Part shown: in pieces, positions 42,007 through 51,321 of the stretch
Numbering within the stretch: the stretch's first letter is position 1
Layout of the letters: each line of letters begins with the position of its first letter
NCBI GenBank assembly: GCA_963782445.1
Contig: CAWAJM010000001.1
Span: forward strand, 3,844,001-3,908,000
Source of the DNA: ZC4RG20 sp963782445
Lineage (GTDB): Bacteria > Pseudomonadota > Gammaproteobacteria > Steroidobacterales > Rariloculaceae
Length of the DNA stretch: 64,000 bases
Direction of reading: 5' to 3'
Program-made: the position numbers and the translations under genes
The notes under the pieces: generated by a model
Database searches by the model: none
Told to the model about the DNA's origin: nothing
The model's input: only the letters and a program-made list of their open reading frames with translations

Positions 42007-43251
42007 TCACTCCTCGATGCGAATGCGGACCCCGTCCGCGAGCTCGGAAAGGTGGCCGACGGCGAGACGCGTGCCCGACGGGAGCCCAGCGAGCACGAGC
42101 TGGCCGGCGTCCGTGCGCGCGCCGAGACGCACGGCGCGCCGCTCGACCTTGTCCCGGCGGATCACGTAGACGACGCCCGTGTCGCCGTCGGACTGCACGG
42201 CATCGGTCGGCACGACGACGGCCGCGCGAGCCGGCGCGGCGCTCGCGCTCGGGCGCGAGTCCGTCAGAAACGACACACGCACGCCCATCTCCGGCAGTAT
42301 CCGCGCGTCCTTGCTGGCGAACGCGACCCGCACGGGAACGGTGGCCTTAGCGCGGTCGGCCGTCGGAATCACGGCGATGACATGGCCCGGAATGGTCCAG
42401 TCGGGGTAGGCGTTGAGCTGGATCGTGACGGCCTGGCCCGCGCGCACGCGGTGGATGAAGCTTTCGCTCACATCGACCTGAACCTCCAGCGAGCTCATGT
42501 CGACGATCGTGCCTATCCCTGTGCGCGTAAAGCCGCCGCCCGCCGAGACGGGCGAGACCATCTCGCCTTCCTGCGCCGCCTTGACCGTCACGACGCCCGC
42601 GAACGGCGCGCGCACGATCGTGTCGTCGAGGTCGCGCTGCGCGACCGCGAGATCGGCATCGGCGACGCCGAGCGCCTGCGCCGCGACGTCGGCGCTGCTG
42701 CGCGCCGCATCGAATGCGGCCTTGGCCGTGTCGAAACTTTCCGCGCTGATGACCTTGAGCTCGTACTGGCGCTCGTCGCGCGCGAACGTGGGCCGCGCGT
42801 TCTTGAGCGCCACGAGCGCCGCGTCGAGACTGGCCTTCGCTTCGGCCCGGCGCGCCTTCGCGAGCGCGACGGCCGCGCGCGCGTTCGCGTCGTCGAGCCG
42901 CGCGATGACCTGCCCGGCCTTGACGCGCTGACCCTCTTCGATAGAGACCTCGACGACGCGGCCCGTGATCTTCGAGGACACGGTGGCCTGACGCCGGGCG
43001 ACGACGTAACCCGAAGCATCGAGCACGGAGCCGCGCTGCACTGGCGCGTCGCTCGGCGCAGGCTCCGCCATCGCGACACCGACCGGAATGCGGTCCCAAG
43101 GCCGCTCGACGCCGAGCCAGCCTCCGGCCGCAACTGCGGCGACCGCGAAGGCGGCGGCGACGGCCCAGGCGATGCGACCGCGGCCCGGCCGCTCGGGCGC
43201 ATCGTCGCGGTCGATGCGCAGCTGGCCCAGCAGCGAAGCCCTATCGTTCAT
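42007..43251 (-). CDS. Periplasmic adaptor (membrane-fusion) protein, HlyD/MacA type
   Basis: 414 aa. A membrane anchor (WAVAAAFAVAAVAAGGWLGV, about 30-50), a biotinyl-lipoyl-like half motif (VSSKITGRVVEVSIEEGQRVKAGQVIARLDD), an alpha-hairpin with Ala-rich helices (about 120-215), the second half motif (RAPFAGVVTVKAAQEGEMV) and beta-barrel domains (VDVSESFIHRVRAGQAVTIQLNAYPD). First gene of the efflux operon; would bridge the permeases to an outer-membrane channel encoded elsewhere. Confidence 0.9.
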   Translation of the reverse strand: MNDRASLLGQLRIDRDDAPERPGRGRIAWAVAAAFAVAAVAAGGWLGVERPWDRIPVGVAMAEPAPSDAPVQRGSVLDASGYVVARRQATVSSKITGRVVEVSIEEGQRVKAGQVIARLDDANARAAVALAKARRAEAKASLDAALVALKNARPTFARDERQYELKVISAESFDTAKAAFDAARSSADVAAQALGVADADLAVAQRDLDDTIVRAPFAGVVTVKAAQEGEMVSPVSAGGGFTRTGIGTIVDMSSLEVQVDVSESFIHRVRAGQAVTIQLNAYPDWTIPGHVIAVIPTADRAKATVPVRVAFASKDARILPEMGVRVSFLTDSRPSASAAPARAAVVVPTDAVQSDGDTGVVYVIRRDKVERRAVRLGARTDAGQLVLAGLPSGTRLAVGHLSELADGVRIRIEE

Positions 43252-43462
43252 GAGATGTTCCCCGTGAACCCCTTCGACGGGTCTTTAGCAGCTTCCGTGC
43301 CAAGCGGCCGAATGCCCGTCCAAGTCGTTGACCGCGCTAAGTAATTGGCGGCCGAGGCCGTTCGCGGCGCGTGCCCGAGCGCTGGTACGGAACGCGACTA
43401 GTTGGCGTTTTGCGCGAATTTGTCGCTATGCTTGTTCAGGCCCGCATTACGCAGGACATGCC

Positions 43463-44176
43463 ATGCCCGTCGCCGCCGAAGACAGGCCGCTCGATACCTT
43501 GCGGCAGGACACGATCGATCAGCTCGTGCTCAATTACGCTCACGGCAGGCTCTCGCTGGACGCCTTCGAACGGCGTCTCGACGAGGCCCTCGACGCGACT
43601 TCGCACGAGATCCTCGTGACCCTGACGCACGACCTGGATCTCGCGCCGCCGCTGCCGAGTCAGGCGGCCGAGGCGCCCAAGGCGCCCGCCGGCAGCGCCG
43701 GCGCGGCTCGCCCGGAACCGTTCGATGGTTTCGCGCGGCCGCGCACGGCCTCGGGTGACGCGCGCGATACCGAGCAGATGGTCCACATCTTCTCGGCCAC
43801 GAATCGCCGCGGACCGTGGACGGTCGCAAGGGAGATCCGCATGCTCAACGTATTCGGCGCGGCGGAGCTCGACTTCAGCGAAGCACGGTTCTCGGCACCG
43901 CGGACGACGATTCGCATGCTCTGCGTATTCGGCGCGGCGACGCTGTTCGTCCCCGAAGGCGTCAATGTGATCTCGAAGCCGGTATGCCTGTTCGGCTCCG
44001 TCGACAACCGCGCGGCGTCCGCCGCCGGGGACGGGCCGACGATCGTCGTCGAGGGGCTATTTCTGTTCGGCGCGGCTTCGGTCAAGATCCGCAAAACGCT
44101 CAAGAAGCGCCTGCTCGAAGCCGGCGAGACGCTGCGGAGCCTGTTCGGCCAGAACGAGCCGCGCGGGCGGCGTTAG
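43463..44176 (+). CDS. DUF1707 and LiaF-like C-terminal domain protein
   Basis: 237 aa from ATG 43463 (AGGA seven bases upstream). The N-terminal DUF1707 segment (DTIDQLVLNYAHGRLSLDAFERRLDEALDATSHEIL, about 16-52) is followed by a Pro/Ala linker and a beta-helix-like repeat domain (IRMLNVFGAAELDFSEARFSAPRTTIRMLCVFGAATLFVPEGVNV, KPVCLFGSVDNR) of the LiaF/cell-wall-active-antibiotic-response type. No membrane segment, unlike LiaF itself. Possibly an envelope-stress regulator; divergent from the efflux operon, which may be co-regulated. Confidence 0.85.
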   Translation: MPVAAEDRPLDTLRQDTIDQLVLNYAHGRLSLDAFERRLDEALDATSHEILVTLTHDLDLAPPLPSQAAEAPKAPAGSAGAARPEPFDGFARPRTASGDARDTEQMVHIFSATNRRGPWTVAREIRMLNVFGAAELDFSEARFSAPRTTIRMLCVFGAATLFVPEGVNVISKPVCLFGSVDNRAASAAGDGPTIVVEGLFLFGAASVKIRKTLKKRLLEAGETLRSLFGQNEPRGRR

Positions 44177-44240
44177 CGTTCCTCGGCGGTCGCCCTTCGG
44201 CCGCATGAATCATGAGCGAGTTCTTGCGCTGGTGGTAGCC

Positions 44241-44355
44241 GGAGGCTTGCGCAGACGGGCGCTTTCGGGGACGCCATGAACCCGTCCATGGGGGCTCCGT
44301 AGCGCGCCATCCCTGGCGCGCACGGCCCCGAAAGCGCCCGTCTGCGCAAGCCTCC
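44241..44355. repeat. Large palindromic element, copy P1
   Basis: A 30-bp left arm (44241-44270) and right arm (44326-44355) are perfect reverse complements. The 55-bp core (44271-44325) contains CCATGAACCCGTCCATGGGG and a GCGCGCCA/TGGCGCGC inner stem and is homologous, in opposite orientation, to the cores of P2 and P3. The 44177-44760 region around it has no gene. Arms share no sequence with those of P2 or P3 apart from the CGGG next to the core. Confidence 0.88.
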
Positions 44356-44580
44356 TCTGCGACGGCGGCGGCCGTTCATGATTCCTGCTGCAACGGCGCG
44401 AGGAACTTGCTGGCAGGAAGACGGCAGGCCGGACGGTCTTCGCGATTGCCGACAGCAGGGGCCGCCGCACGGTGCGGCTGCCGCAAGTGCCGGCGGGGGT
44501 AGTAGACGCTGCTGCGTGCGCTGCTCTGGCGCCGACGCCGAAGCGCGGGTCTTCGGCGGCTACGGTCGCGTGCATGTCGA

Positions 44581-44700
44581 GGCTTCAGGCTCGGCGTCAG
44601 GGCAGTGTCGGGACGCTGAGCGCCAGGGAGGGCGCTCAGCGAGCCCCCAGGGACGGGTTCACGGCGGTCCCGACACCGCCCTGACGCCGAGCCTGAAGCC
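44581..44700. repeat. Large palindromic element, copy P2
   Basis: Left arm 44581-44614 and right arm 44667-44700 are complementary over 34 bp with one mismatch. The core (44615-44666) has the inner stem GCTGAGCGCC/GGGCGCTCAGC and the conserved AGCCCCCAGGGACGGGTTCA; it matches the P3 core in about 49 of 52 bases. Confidence 0.88.
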
Positions 44701-44730
44701 CGCCACCAACGCATCCGCTCTCAGGCGTGC

Positions 44731-44755
44731 GATGCGATGCGATGCGATGCGATGC
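44731..44755. repeat. GATGC pentanucleotide tandem repeat
   Basis: Five perfect tandem copies of GATGC, ending seven bases beyond the rlpA stop codon. Outside coding sequence, so length changes would not alter a protein unless they extend transcript structure. Confidence 0.85.
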
Positions 44756-44761
44756 GCAACC

Positions 44762-45757
44762 CTACGGCGAATCGACCGTCACGAGCCGCGTATCCGTGAG
44801 CCCGAACCGCCGCAGCCCGGCCCTGACGCGGTCGAAGTCCGCCGCGTCGGCCAGCGGGCCCACGCGGACGCGCTTGAGCCCGTCGCCCGGGTCCACGATG
44901 AAGGCATTGCGGTAGCCGTCCGCCTCGAGGCGCGCGACGAGCCGCTGGGCGTTCGCGCGCTCGGTGAACGCGCCGACCTGGACGAACAGGTGCAGCGGGC
45001 GGGCCGGCGGTGAGTTCGAGGCCGCGGCGGCCTCGAGGCGGTCCAGGTCCGTGGGCTCGTCGGCCGCGGCGCTCGCAATGAGTGAGAACGCCGGGCGCGG
45101 CGACGGGCGCGCGGCGGCGGGCTGGGCCCGCGGCGGCGAGGCCGGCGCCGCGCCCGGCCCGCCCGTGACGGCTTCGGCGGCCGCCGGCCCGGCAGGGACC
45201 GGTGCAGCGGCCGCCGTGAGCGGCCGCGCGGGACCTTGCGCCGGTGTCGCGGGCGTGCGCGCCGCGCCCAGGGCGCGGACTTCGACGGGGGCCGTGCCCT
45301 TGCGGATCATGTCGAGCGCCTTCGCGGCGCCGTAGGACAGATCGATGATGCGGTTCTTCACGAACGGGCCGCGGTCGTTGACTTTGACGATGACGCGCCG
45401 GCCGTTCGAGAGATTCGTGACCTCGACCCAGGTCGGCAGCGGCAGCGTCTTGTGCGCGGCCGTCATGCCGTACATGTCGTAGGTCTCGCCGCTCGAGGTC
45501 GGCTGCCTCTGAAAGTCGGGGCCGTACCACGAGGCGATGCCGCGCTCGTCGTAGCCCGCGCTCGAGGCGCGCACGAAGTAGCGCTTGCCGTCGACGTCGT
45601 AGAACGGCGGGTTGCCGCGGCTGCCGCGGTCCGGGCTCACGGCCGCCCCGGCTTGGGCGCGCGGCACCTCGAGACGCGATGCGCAGCCCCACTGCGAGGC
45701 GGCGACGCAGAGCGCCAGCGTGCCTGCGATGCGCAGCGGCAGGCGGCGCGCGCTCAC
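44762..45757 (-). CDS. rlpA: Septal-ring lytic transglycosylase RlpA with SPOR domain
   Basis: 331 aa from GTG 45757, overlapping the mltB stop. N-terminal export signal with Cys25 (QWGC, a weak lipobox), the double-psi beta-barrel domain (GIASWYGPDFQRQPTSSGETYDMYGMTAAHKTLPLPTWVEV, NDRGPF), a long Ala/Pro linker (about 165-255) and a C-terminal SPOR domain (LFVQVGAFTERANAQRL) that binds denuded septal glycan. Cleaves naked glycan strands in Pseudomonas RlpA. Last gene of the cell-shape cluster; dacA, often next, is absent. Confidence 0.93.
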   Translation of the reverse strand: MSARRLPLRIAGTLALCVAASQWGCASRLEVPRAQAGAAVSPDRGSRGNPPFYDVDGKRYFVRASSAGYDERGIASWYGPDFQRQPTSSGETYDMYGMTAAHKTLPLPTWVEVTNLSNGRRVIVKVNDRGPFVKNRIIDLSYGAAKALDMIRKGTAPVEVRALGAARTPATPAQGPARPLTAAAAPVPAGPAAAEAVTGGPGAAPASPPRAQPAAARPSPRPAFSLIASAAADEPTDLDRLEAAAASNSPPARPLHLFVQVGAFTERANAQRLVARLEADGYRNAFIVDPGDGLKRVRVGPLADAADFDRVRAGLRRFGLTDTRLVTVDSP

Positions 45758-46785
45758 TGCGTGCGGCTCCCGCGATAGGCCTTGCGGATAGCCTGAGCGA
45801 GCTCGTGCGCGGCGAGCGCGTACTTGGCGCTCGTGTTGTAGCGCGTGATGACGCGGAAGTTGCGGTAGCCGACCCAGTACTCGCTGCCGCCGCCCGCGGC
45901 CTCGAGGGCCAGGACGCCGGCCGGCGCACTGGCGGGCAGCGCCGAGGAGAACCGGAAACCGAGACGCCGGAGCCCGCCGACCGTCTGGTCGAGCTCGAGC
46001 TTACCCTGCCCGGCAGCCGCGGCGGCCCGGCTGCCGGGCGCGACGGAGGCGCGGTCGGCCACGGGCTCGCCCGTGCGCCACCCGTGGCGGTTGAAATAGT
46101 TCGCGACGCTGCCGAGGATGTCGCTCCAATCGTTCCACAGATCGCGGCGGCCGTCGCCGTCGGCATCCACGGCATAGGCCTCGAAGCTCGAGGGAATGAA
46201 CTGCGGCGCGCCCATGGCGCCGGCATAGGAACCCTGCGCATCGAGCATCGAGGGGCCTTCCCGGCGCGCGATCAGCAGAAATTGCTCGAGCTGCGAGGCG
46301 AAGAAGTCGGCCCGCGGCGGGTAGGCGAACGCCAGCGTGCCGAGCGCGTCGAGGACGCGATAATGGCCCGTGCGCCGGCCGAAATAGGTTTCGATGCCGA
46401 GGATGGCGACGAGCATTTCGGGGGCGACGCCGTAGCGCTTGGCCGCCGCCTCGACTTCGTGCGCGTGCGCGCGCCAGAACTTCGCGCCGGCCGCGATGCG
46501 CGCGTCGGTCAAAAAGATGCCGCGGTACTCGTACCACGGCACGACGCGCTCGGCGGGATGCGAAATCGTGTCGAGGATCTTGGCGTCGATCTCGACGCCG
46601 TCGAGCGTCGTCTCGAGCGCGGCGCGGTCGAAGCCGTGCGCTTCGACCATGCGCGATACGAAAGCGGCCTTGGCCTTTGCGACGGCGGCCGGATCGACGG
46701 CGGCCCGCGTCGCGGGCGCGGCCCAGATGCCGCAGGTCCAGCATGCTGCGAGCAGCAGGTACTTCGCGAATTCGCCGGCCTTCAC
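45754..46785 (-). CDS. mltB: Lytic murein transglycosylase B
   Basis: 343 aa. Signal peptide (to about residue 29), catalytic Glu in LGIETYFGRRTGHY (E132), and the MltB features FASQLEQFLLIARREG, SYAGAMGAPQFIPSSFEAYAVDADGDGRRDLW and NYFNRHGW. No lipobox Cys, so a soluble periplasmic form. Overlaps rodA by 4 bp and rlpA by 4 bp. Confidence 0.94.
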   Translation of the reverse strand: MKAGEFAKYLLLAACWTCGIWAAPATRAAVDPAAVAKAKAAFVSRMVEAHGFDRAALETTLDGVEIDAKILDTISHPAERVVPWYEYRGIFLTDARIAAGAKFWRAHAHEVEAAAKRYGVAPEMLVAILGIETYFGRRTGHYRVLDALGTLAFAYPPRADFFASQLEQFLLIARREGPSMLDAQGSYAGAMGAPQFIPSSFEAYAVDADGDGRRDLWNDWSDILGSVANYFNRHGWRTGEPVADRASVAPGSRAAAAAGQGKLELDQTVGGLRRLGFRFSSALPASAPAGVLALEAAGGGSEYWVGYRNFRVITRYNTSAKYALAAHELAQAIRKAYRGSRTQ

Positions 46786-47915
46786 GGTGCGAGAAGTTTC
46801 CTATGGCCGTGGATTGCGGCGAGGATACCGAAAGCGGCCATGAGCGTCACCATCGAAGTGCCGCCCGCGCTCACGAGCGGCAGCGGCACGCCGACGATGG
46901 GCAGAAGGCCGGAGACCATGCCCGCGTTGACGAACACGTAGAAGAAAAACGTGAGGCTCAGGCCGCCGGCCAGCAGGCGCGTGTACGTGTCCTGGGCCTG
47001 CGCGGCGATGTAAAGGCCGCGGCCGACGAGCACGAGATAGAGCGTCAGCAGCAACGCGAGCCCGAGCAGCCCGAACTCCTCGGCCAGCACGGCGAAGATG
47101 AAGTCCGTCGAGCGCTCGGGCAGGAACTCGAGGTGCGCCTGCGTGCCGTTGAGCCAGCCCTTGCCGAACAGCCCGCCCGAGCCGATCGCGATCTTCGACT
47201 GAATAATGTTGTAGCCCGCGCCGAGGGGATCGGATTCCGGATTCAGGAAGGTCATGAGGCGCGCGCGCTGGTAGTCGAGCATGAACAGCCAGAGCACGGG
47301 CGCGCCGACGAGCGCCATACCCACGACGGACAGGATCACGCGCATGCTGATGCCGGCGAGCAGCACCGTCAGGCCGCCGGCCGCGATGACGAGCAGCGCC
47401 GTGCCGAGATCCGGCTGACGCTCGATGAGCAGCGCGGGCACGAAGATGATGAGCAGCAGCACGATGAGATGCGGCAGCGTCGGCGGCAGCGTGCGGTCGT
47501 GCAGGTACCAGGCGACCATCATGGGCGCCGCGAGCTTCATGAGCTCGGACGGCTGAAATCTCACGATGCCGAGATCGAGCCAGCGCTGGGCGCCTTTGCC
47601 GATCTCGCCCTCCACCATGACGGCGAAGAGCAGCCCGAGCACGATGAAGTAAAGCCAAGGCGTCCAGAGCTTGAGGTAGCGCGGCGGGATCTGCGCCAGC
47701 ACGAAGAACGCCGCGAACGCGAGCGCCGAGCGCATGGCCTGCCGCATGACGAGCGAGAGGTCTTCGCCGACGGCGCTGTAAAGCACGACGAAACCGAAGG
47801 CGACGACGGCGACGAGCGTCAGCAGCAGCGGAATGTCAACGACGAGCCCGCCGAGCAGCGGCGCCTTCAGCGTTTTGCGCGTCTTGACGCCGGGCTCAAT
47901 GCTGCCTAGCGACAT
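46782..47915 (-). CDS. rodA: Rod-shape peptidoglycan glycosyltransferase RodA
   Basis: 377 aa SEDS protein with ten predicted helices. Signatures: GAQRWLDLG, RFQPSELMKLA, ERQPDLGTALL, LPERSTDFIFAVLAEEFG and the C-terminal PLVSAGGTSMV. Polymerises glycan with PBP2 in the elongasome. Overlaps the PBP2 gene by 20 bp. Confidence 0.96.
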   Translation of the reverse strand: MSLGSIEPGVKTRKTLKAPLLGGLVVDIPLLLTLVAVVAFGFVVLYSAVGEDLSLVMRQAMRSALAFAAFFVLAQIPPRYLKLWTPWLYFIVLGLLFAVMVEGEIGKGAQRWLDLGIVRFQPSELMKLAAPMMVAWYLHDRTLPPTLPHLIVLLLIIFVPALLIERQPDLGTALLVIAAGGLTVLLAGISMRVILSVVGMALVGAPVLWLFMLDYQRARLMTFLNPESDPLGAGYNIIQSKIAIGSGGLFGKGWLNGTQAHLEFLPERSTDFIFAVLAEEFGLLGLALLLTLYLVLVGRGLYIAAQAQDTYTRLLAGGLSLTFFFYVFVNAGMVSGLLPIVGVPLPLVSAGGTSMVTLMAAFGILAAIHGHRKLLAP

Positions 47916-49830
47916 AGTCCTTCTTCCCCTGCCCTTCGGTGGTGTACCAGGCGTCGAGAATCTTGCGCGCCACGGGCGCGGCCGCGGCGCCGCCCTCGCC
48001 GCCGTGCTCGACGACCACGGCTACGGCGATGCGCGGCGCATCGGCCGGCGCGTACGCGACGAACAAGCCGTGGTCGCGCAGCTTCTCGGCCACCGTGTCC
48101 TCGTCGTATTTCTCGTCCTGGCCGACCGTGTAGACCTGTGCGGTGCCCGTCTTCCCGGCGACCTTGTAAGGCGTCCCGAGCATGGCCCGGTGGGCCGTGC
48201 CGCGGATGTCCTGCGTGACGCCGAGCATGGCCTCCTGAATCACCTGCCAGTTGTCGGCCGCGATGTCGTCGACGGGCTTCTCGGCCGCCGGCTTGCTCCA
48301 GCTCACGTCCCGGCTGACCGGGTCCTCGGTGCCGATGAGCAGGCGCGGCTTGAACCGCTTGCCGCGCTCGGCGAGCGTCGCCACGGCGCTCGCAAGCTGC
48401 ACGGGCGTGACGAGCGTGAACCCCTGGCCGATGCCCGTGATGACCGTCTCGCCCGGGAACCAGACCTGATCCTCGGGGCGCTTGAACTGCTTGCGCTTCC
48501 ACGCGCGCGAGGGCACAACGCCCGCGTTCTCGCCCGCAATGTCGATGCCCGTCGGCCGGCCGAACCCGAAGGACGTGAGCATCTTCTGCATGTTGTCGAT
48601 GCCGAGCTGGACCGCGAGCTGATAGAAGTACACGTCGCACGACTGGACGATGGCGTCGTGCAGGTCGATCGAGCCGTGGCCGTATTTGCGCCAGCCCCGA
48701 TACCGGTGCGTCTCCCCGGGCAGCTGGTAGTAGCCGGGGCAGTAGAAATGATCGCTCGGCACGACGGCTTCGTCGTGCAGGCCCGCGAGCCCGATGAACG
48801 GCTTGATCGTCGAGCCCGGCGGATACTGGCCGTCGATCGCGCGATCGAACATGGGCTTGGCCGAGTCTCGGTAGAGCGCGTTGAAGTCGTCGGGGCTCAG
48901 GCCCGCGGCGACGCGGTTCGGATCGAAGGACGGCGAGCTCACGAGCGCGAGCACGTCGCCCGTGTTCGGGTCGATGGCGACGGCGGCGCCGCGCTGGCCC
49001 GCGAGCGCCTGCTGCGCTGCGAGCTGCAGGCGCATGTCGAGCGAGAGCACGAGGTTCTTGCCCGGCACGGGCCACTTCGTCTCGAGCCCGCCGAGCGCGG
49101 GATCGCTGTCGTCGCGGTCCGTGGCCGGATCGAGCAGCACGCGGCCCTGGGCGTTGACGACCTGCTGCCGGTAGCCGACCTGCCCGTGCAGCAGATCCTC
49201 GTAGCTGCGCTCGACACCGGTCTTGCCGATGTGCGAGGTGGCGGCGTAATCGCTTTGATCGATGCGCTTGAGGTCGCGAACGCTGATCGCGCCCACGTAG
49301 CCGACGGCGTGCGCGGCGGCGGGGCCGAACGGGTAGTAACGCGTGAGACCTTCCTGGATGTCGACGCCCGCGAAGCGGTGCCTGCGCACGGCAAAGCGCG
49401 CGGCCTCGGCCTCGGTCAGGTTCGCGAGCTTCACGCGGTCGAAACCGCGGTGCGAGCGGATCAAGTCGACGAGCGAGGTGTGCTGCGCGGGGTCGAGCAG
49501 CTTGAGCCGCTCGAGCCGGTGCAGCTCGTCGTCGAGATGCGCGATCTGCTCGGGCACGGCGACGAGCTGCCACGTCGGCAGGTTCTCGGCGACGACGAGG
49601 CCGTTGCGGTCGAAAATGAGCCCGCGCGTCGGCGCAAGCGGCTCGATGCGCAGCCGATTGCCCTGCGAGAGCTCGGTGAAGCGCTGGTAGTCGAAGATCT
49701 GCAGCTGCACGAGGCGCGCGACGAGCACGCCCGTCAGCAGCAGCACGGCCACGGCCGCACCGATCACGCGCGAGAAGAACAGCCGCTGCTCTCGCCAGTG
49801 ATCCTTGAGCGGTTGAACGCGGCGCGCCAT
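47896..49830 (-). CDS. mrdA: Penicillin-binding protein 2
   Basis: 644 aa. N-terminal membrane anchor (VIGAAVAVLLLTGVLVARLVQLQIF), pedestal domain (NRLRIEPLAPTRGLIFDRNG), and transpeptidase motifs SxxK in PPGSTIKPF, SxN-type in QSCDVYF and KTG in VAGKTGTAQV. Cross-links peptidoglycan during elongation. Eight bases separate it from mreD. Confidence 0.96.
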   Translation of the reverse strand: MARRVQPLKDHWREQRLFFSRVIGAAVAVLLLTGVLVARLVQLQIFDYQRFTELSQGNRLRIEPLAPTRGLIFDRNGLVVAENLPTWQLVAVPEQIAHLDDELHRLERLKLLDPAQHTSLVDLIRSHRGFDRVKLANLTEAEAARFAVRRHRFAGVDIQEGLTRYYPFGPAAAHAVGYVGAISVRDLKRIDQSDYAATSHIGKTGVERSYEDLLHGQVGYRQQVVNAQGRVLLDPATDRDDSDPALGGLETKWPVPGKNLVLSLDMRLQLAAQQALAGQRGAAVAIDPNTGDVLALVSSPSFDPNRVAAGLSPDDFNALYRDSAKPMFDRAIDGQYPPGSTIKPFIGLAGLHDEAVVPSDHFYCPGYYQLPGETHRYRGWRKYGHGSIDLHDAIVQSCDVYFYQLAVQLGIDNMQKMLTSFGFGRPTGIDIAGENAGVVPSRAWKRKQFKRPEDQVWFPGETVITGIGQGFTLVTPVQLASAVATLAERGKRFKPRLLIGTEDPVSRDVSWSKPAAEKPVDDIAADNWQVIQEAMLGVTQDIRGTAHRAMLGTPYKVAGKTGTAQVYTVGQDEKYDEDTVAEKLRDHGLFVAYAPADAPRIAVAVVVEHGGEGGAAAAPVARKILDAWYTTEGQGKKDYVARQH

Positions 49831-49837
49831 GCCCGTC

Positions 49838-50317
49838 CTACAACCGCGCCGGCGCTTCGGGCCGGTCGCCGTCGAGGGCGGACCAGGCGGCGAGCCAAAG
49901 GAGCGCTCCGCTCGCGACGGGCGCCCAGCGTGCGAGCGGCGGCACGGTCACGCCGACGACGCCGTCGATCCAGAACAGCAGGAACTCGTAGAGCGCGAGC
50001 AGCGCGGCGACGGCGAGCGACAGCTGCGAGGCCGGAAACGCACGCAGGCGCAGATAGAAGCGCTGCGCGAGGTAGGAGAGAACGAGCAGCGCGAGCGCAT
50101 GCTCGCCGAGCAGCGTGCCGAGCAGCGCATCGAGCGCGAGGCCGCCGAGAAAGGCCGTGACGAGCGTCGAGCGCTGCGGCGCGGCAAGCGACCAATACAG
50201 GACCGCGACGGCCATGAGGGGCGGCCGGTACGCCCCGAGGGCTTCGGGCAACGGCACGACGGCGGCGGCGAGCAGGAAGAAAACCGTCGCCAGCATGCCC
50301 GGCCGGAACGAGAGCAT
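49838..50317 (-). CDS. mreD: Rod-shape-determining protein MreD
   Basis: 159 aa small polytopic inner-membrane protein with five to six helices; features FLGGLALDALLGTLLGEHAL and FYLRLRAFPASQL. Start overlaps the mreC stop by one base. Confidence 0.93.
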   Translation of the reverse strand: MLSFRPGMLATVFFLLAAAVVPLPEALGAYRPPLMAVAVLYWSLAAPQRSTLVTAFLGGLALDALLGTLLGEHALALLVLSYLAQRFYLRLRAFPASQLSLAVAALLALYEFLLFWIDGVVGVTVPPLARWAPVASGALLWLAAWSALDGDRPEAPARL

Positions 50318-51285
50318 CAGCGGTGCGCCTCGGCGAGATTCTGGGCCGCCGCCTGCTTCAGGGGGGCTGATGCCGGCGCGGGCACGAGCGTCGGCGGCGC
50401 CTTGTCATCCGTCGCCTTGTCATCCGTCGCCTTCTCGCCCGGCGTCTTGTCGTCCTCGCCGGGCGTCCAGACGAGCAGCACTTCGCGGTCGCGATCGAGC
50501 GCCGAGGCCGGCTCGGCGATGACGTCCGCGAAGGACTGGCCGGGCCGCACGCGGACCTCGATGACGCGCCCGACCGGGTAGCCCGCCGGGAAAATGCCGC
50601 CGAGTCCGGAGGAGAGCAGCAGATCGCCGACTTTGACGTTGGCCGTGTTGGTCAGATACGGCAGGCGCAGCCGGCCGCTGTCGCCCGTGCCGACGGCGAT
50701 CGTCCGCAGCCCGTTGCGGTTGATCGTAACGGGGACGGCGTGGTCGGCATCCGTGATCAGGATGGCCTCGGCCGTCATGGGCCCGACCTGCGCGAGCTGG
50801 CCGACGACGCCGTGCGCGTCGAGCAACGACTGGCCGACGTAGGCGCCGTCCATGCTGCCGCGATTGATCTTAAAGCGCTGCCGATACGGATCGAGATCGA
50901 CGGACAGCACCTCGGCCACGAGCATGCGGTCGCGGAGCCTCCCCGTCGACTCGAGCAGCTCACGCAGGCGCCGGTTTTCGGCCTCGAGCGCATCGAGACG
51001 CTGCAGGCGCACGCTCGAGAGCAAATCCTCGCGGCGCAGTTTCTCGTTCTCGGCGAGCAGCGTGCGGCGCTCGGCCAGGGTGACGGCCGCCCAATGCCAG
51101 GTCCTGAACGGCAGATCCACGAGCGCCTGCACGGGATAGACGATGAGCGAGAGGCCTTGCCGAACGCGGGACAGGTGCGCGGTGCGCTCGTCGACGACCA
51201 TGAGCACGAGGCAGACGACGGCGAGCAGGGCGAACCTCAGGCCAGCCGACCCGAAGCCGTGCGCGGTTTTTCCAGCAGCAGTCAT
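50317..51285 (-). CDS. mreC: Rod-shape-determining protein MreC
   Basis: 322 aa. One membrane anchor (FALLAVVCLVLMVV), a coiled coil (about 55-105, ENEKLRREDLLSSVRLQRLDALEAENRRLRELL) and the two-barrel periplasmic domain (INRGSMDGAYVGQSLLDAHGVVGQLAQVGPMTAEAILITDADHAVPV). The C-terminal 50 residues are low-complexity, with a perfect repeat of KATDDKATDDKA. Scaffolds PBP2-RodA. Confidence 0.95.
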   Translation of the reverse strand: MTAAGKTAHGFGSAGLRFALLAVVCLVLMVVDERTAHLSRVRQGLSLIVYPVQALVDLPFRTWHWAAVTLAERRTLLAENEKLRREDLLSSVRLQRLDALEAENRRLRELLESTGRLRDRMLVAEVLSVDLDPYRQRFKINRGSMDGAYVGQSLLDAHGVVGQLAQVGPMTAEAILITDADHAVPVTINRNGLRTIAVGTGDSGRLRLPYLTNTANVKVGDLLLSSGLGGIFPAGYPVGRVIEVRVRPGQSFADVIAEPASALDRDREVLLVWTPGEDDKTPGEKATDDKATDDKAPPTLVPAPASAPLKQAAAQNLAEAHR

Positions 51286-51321
51286 CGCCGTTACCGCCGC
51301 GTACGGCCGCCCCCCGCTATC

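Noticed and set aside
44241..44355. Palindromic elements as simple rho-independent terminators
   Set aside because: No T-run follows the stems, cores are conserved between distant sites, and one lies far from any gene end.
44731..44755. GATGC repeat as a phase-variation switch
   Set aside because: It lies outside any coding frame or evident promoter; five copies only.
44177..44760. Open frames across the palindromic elements
   Set aside because: Their sequence is dictated by inverted repeats and they have no ribosome site; treated as non-coding.
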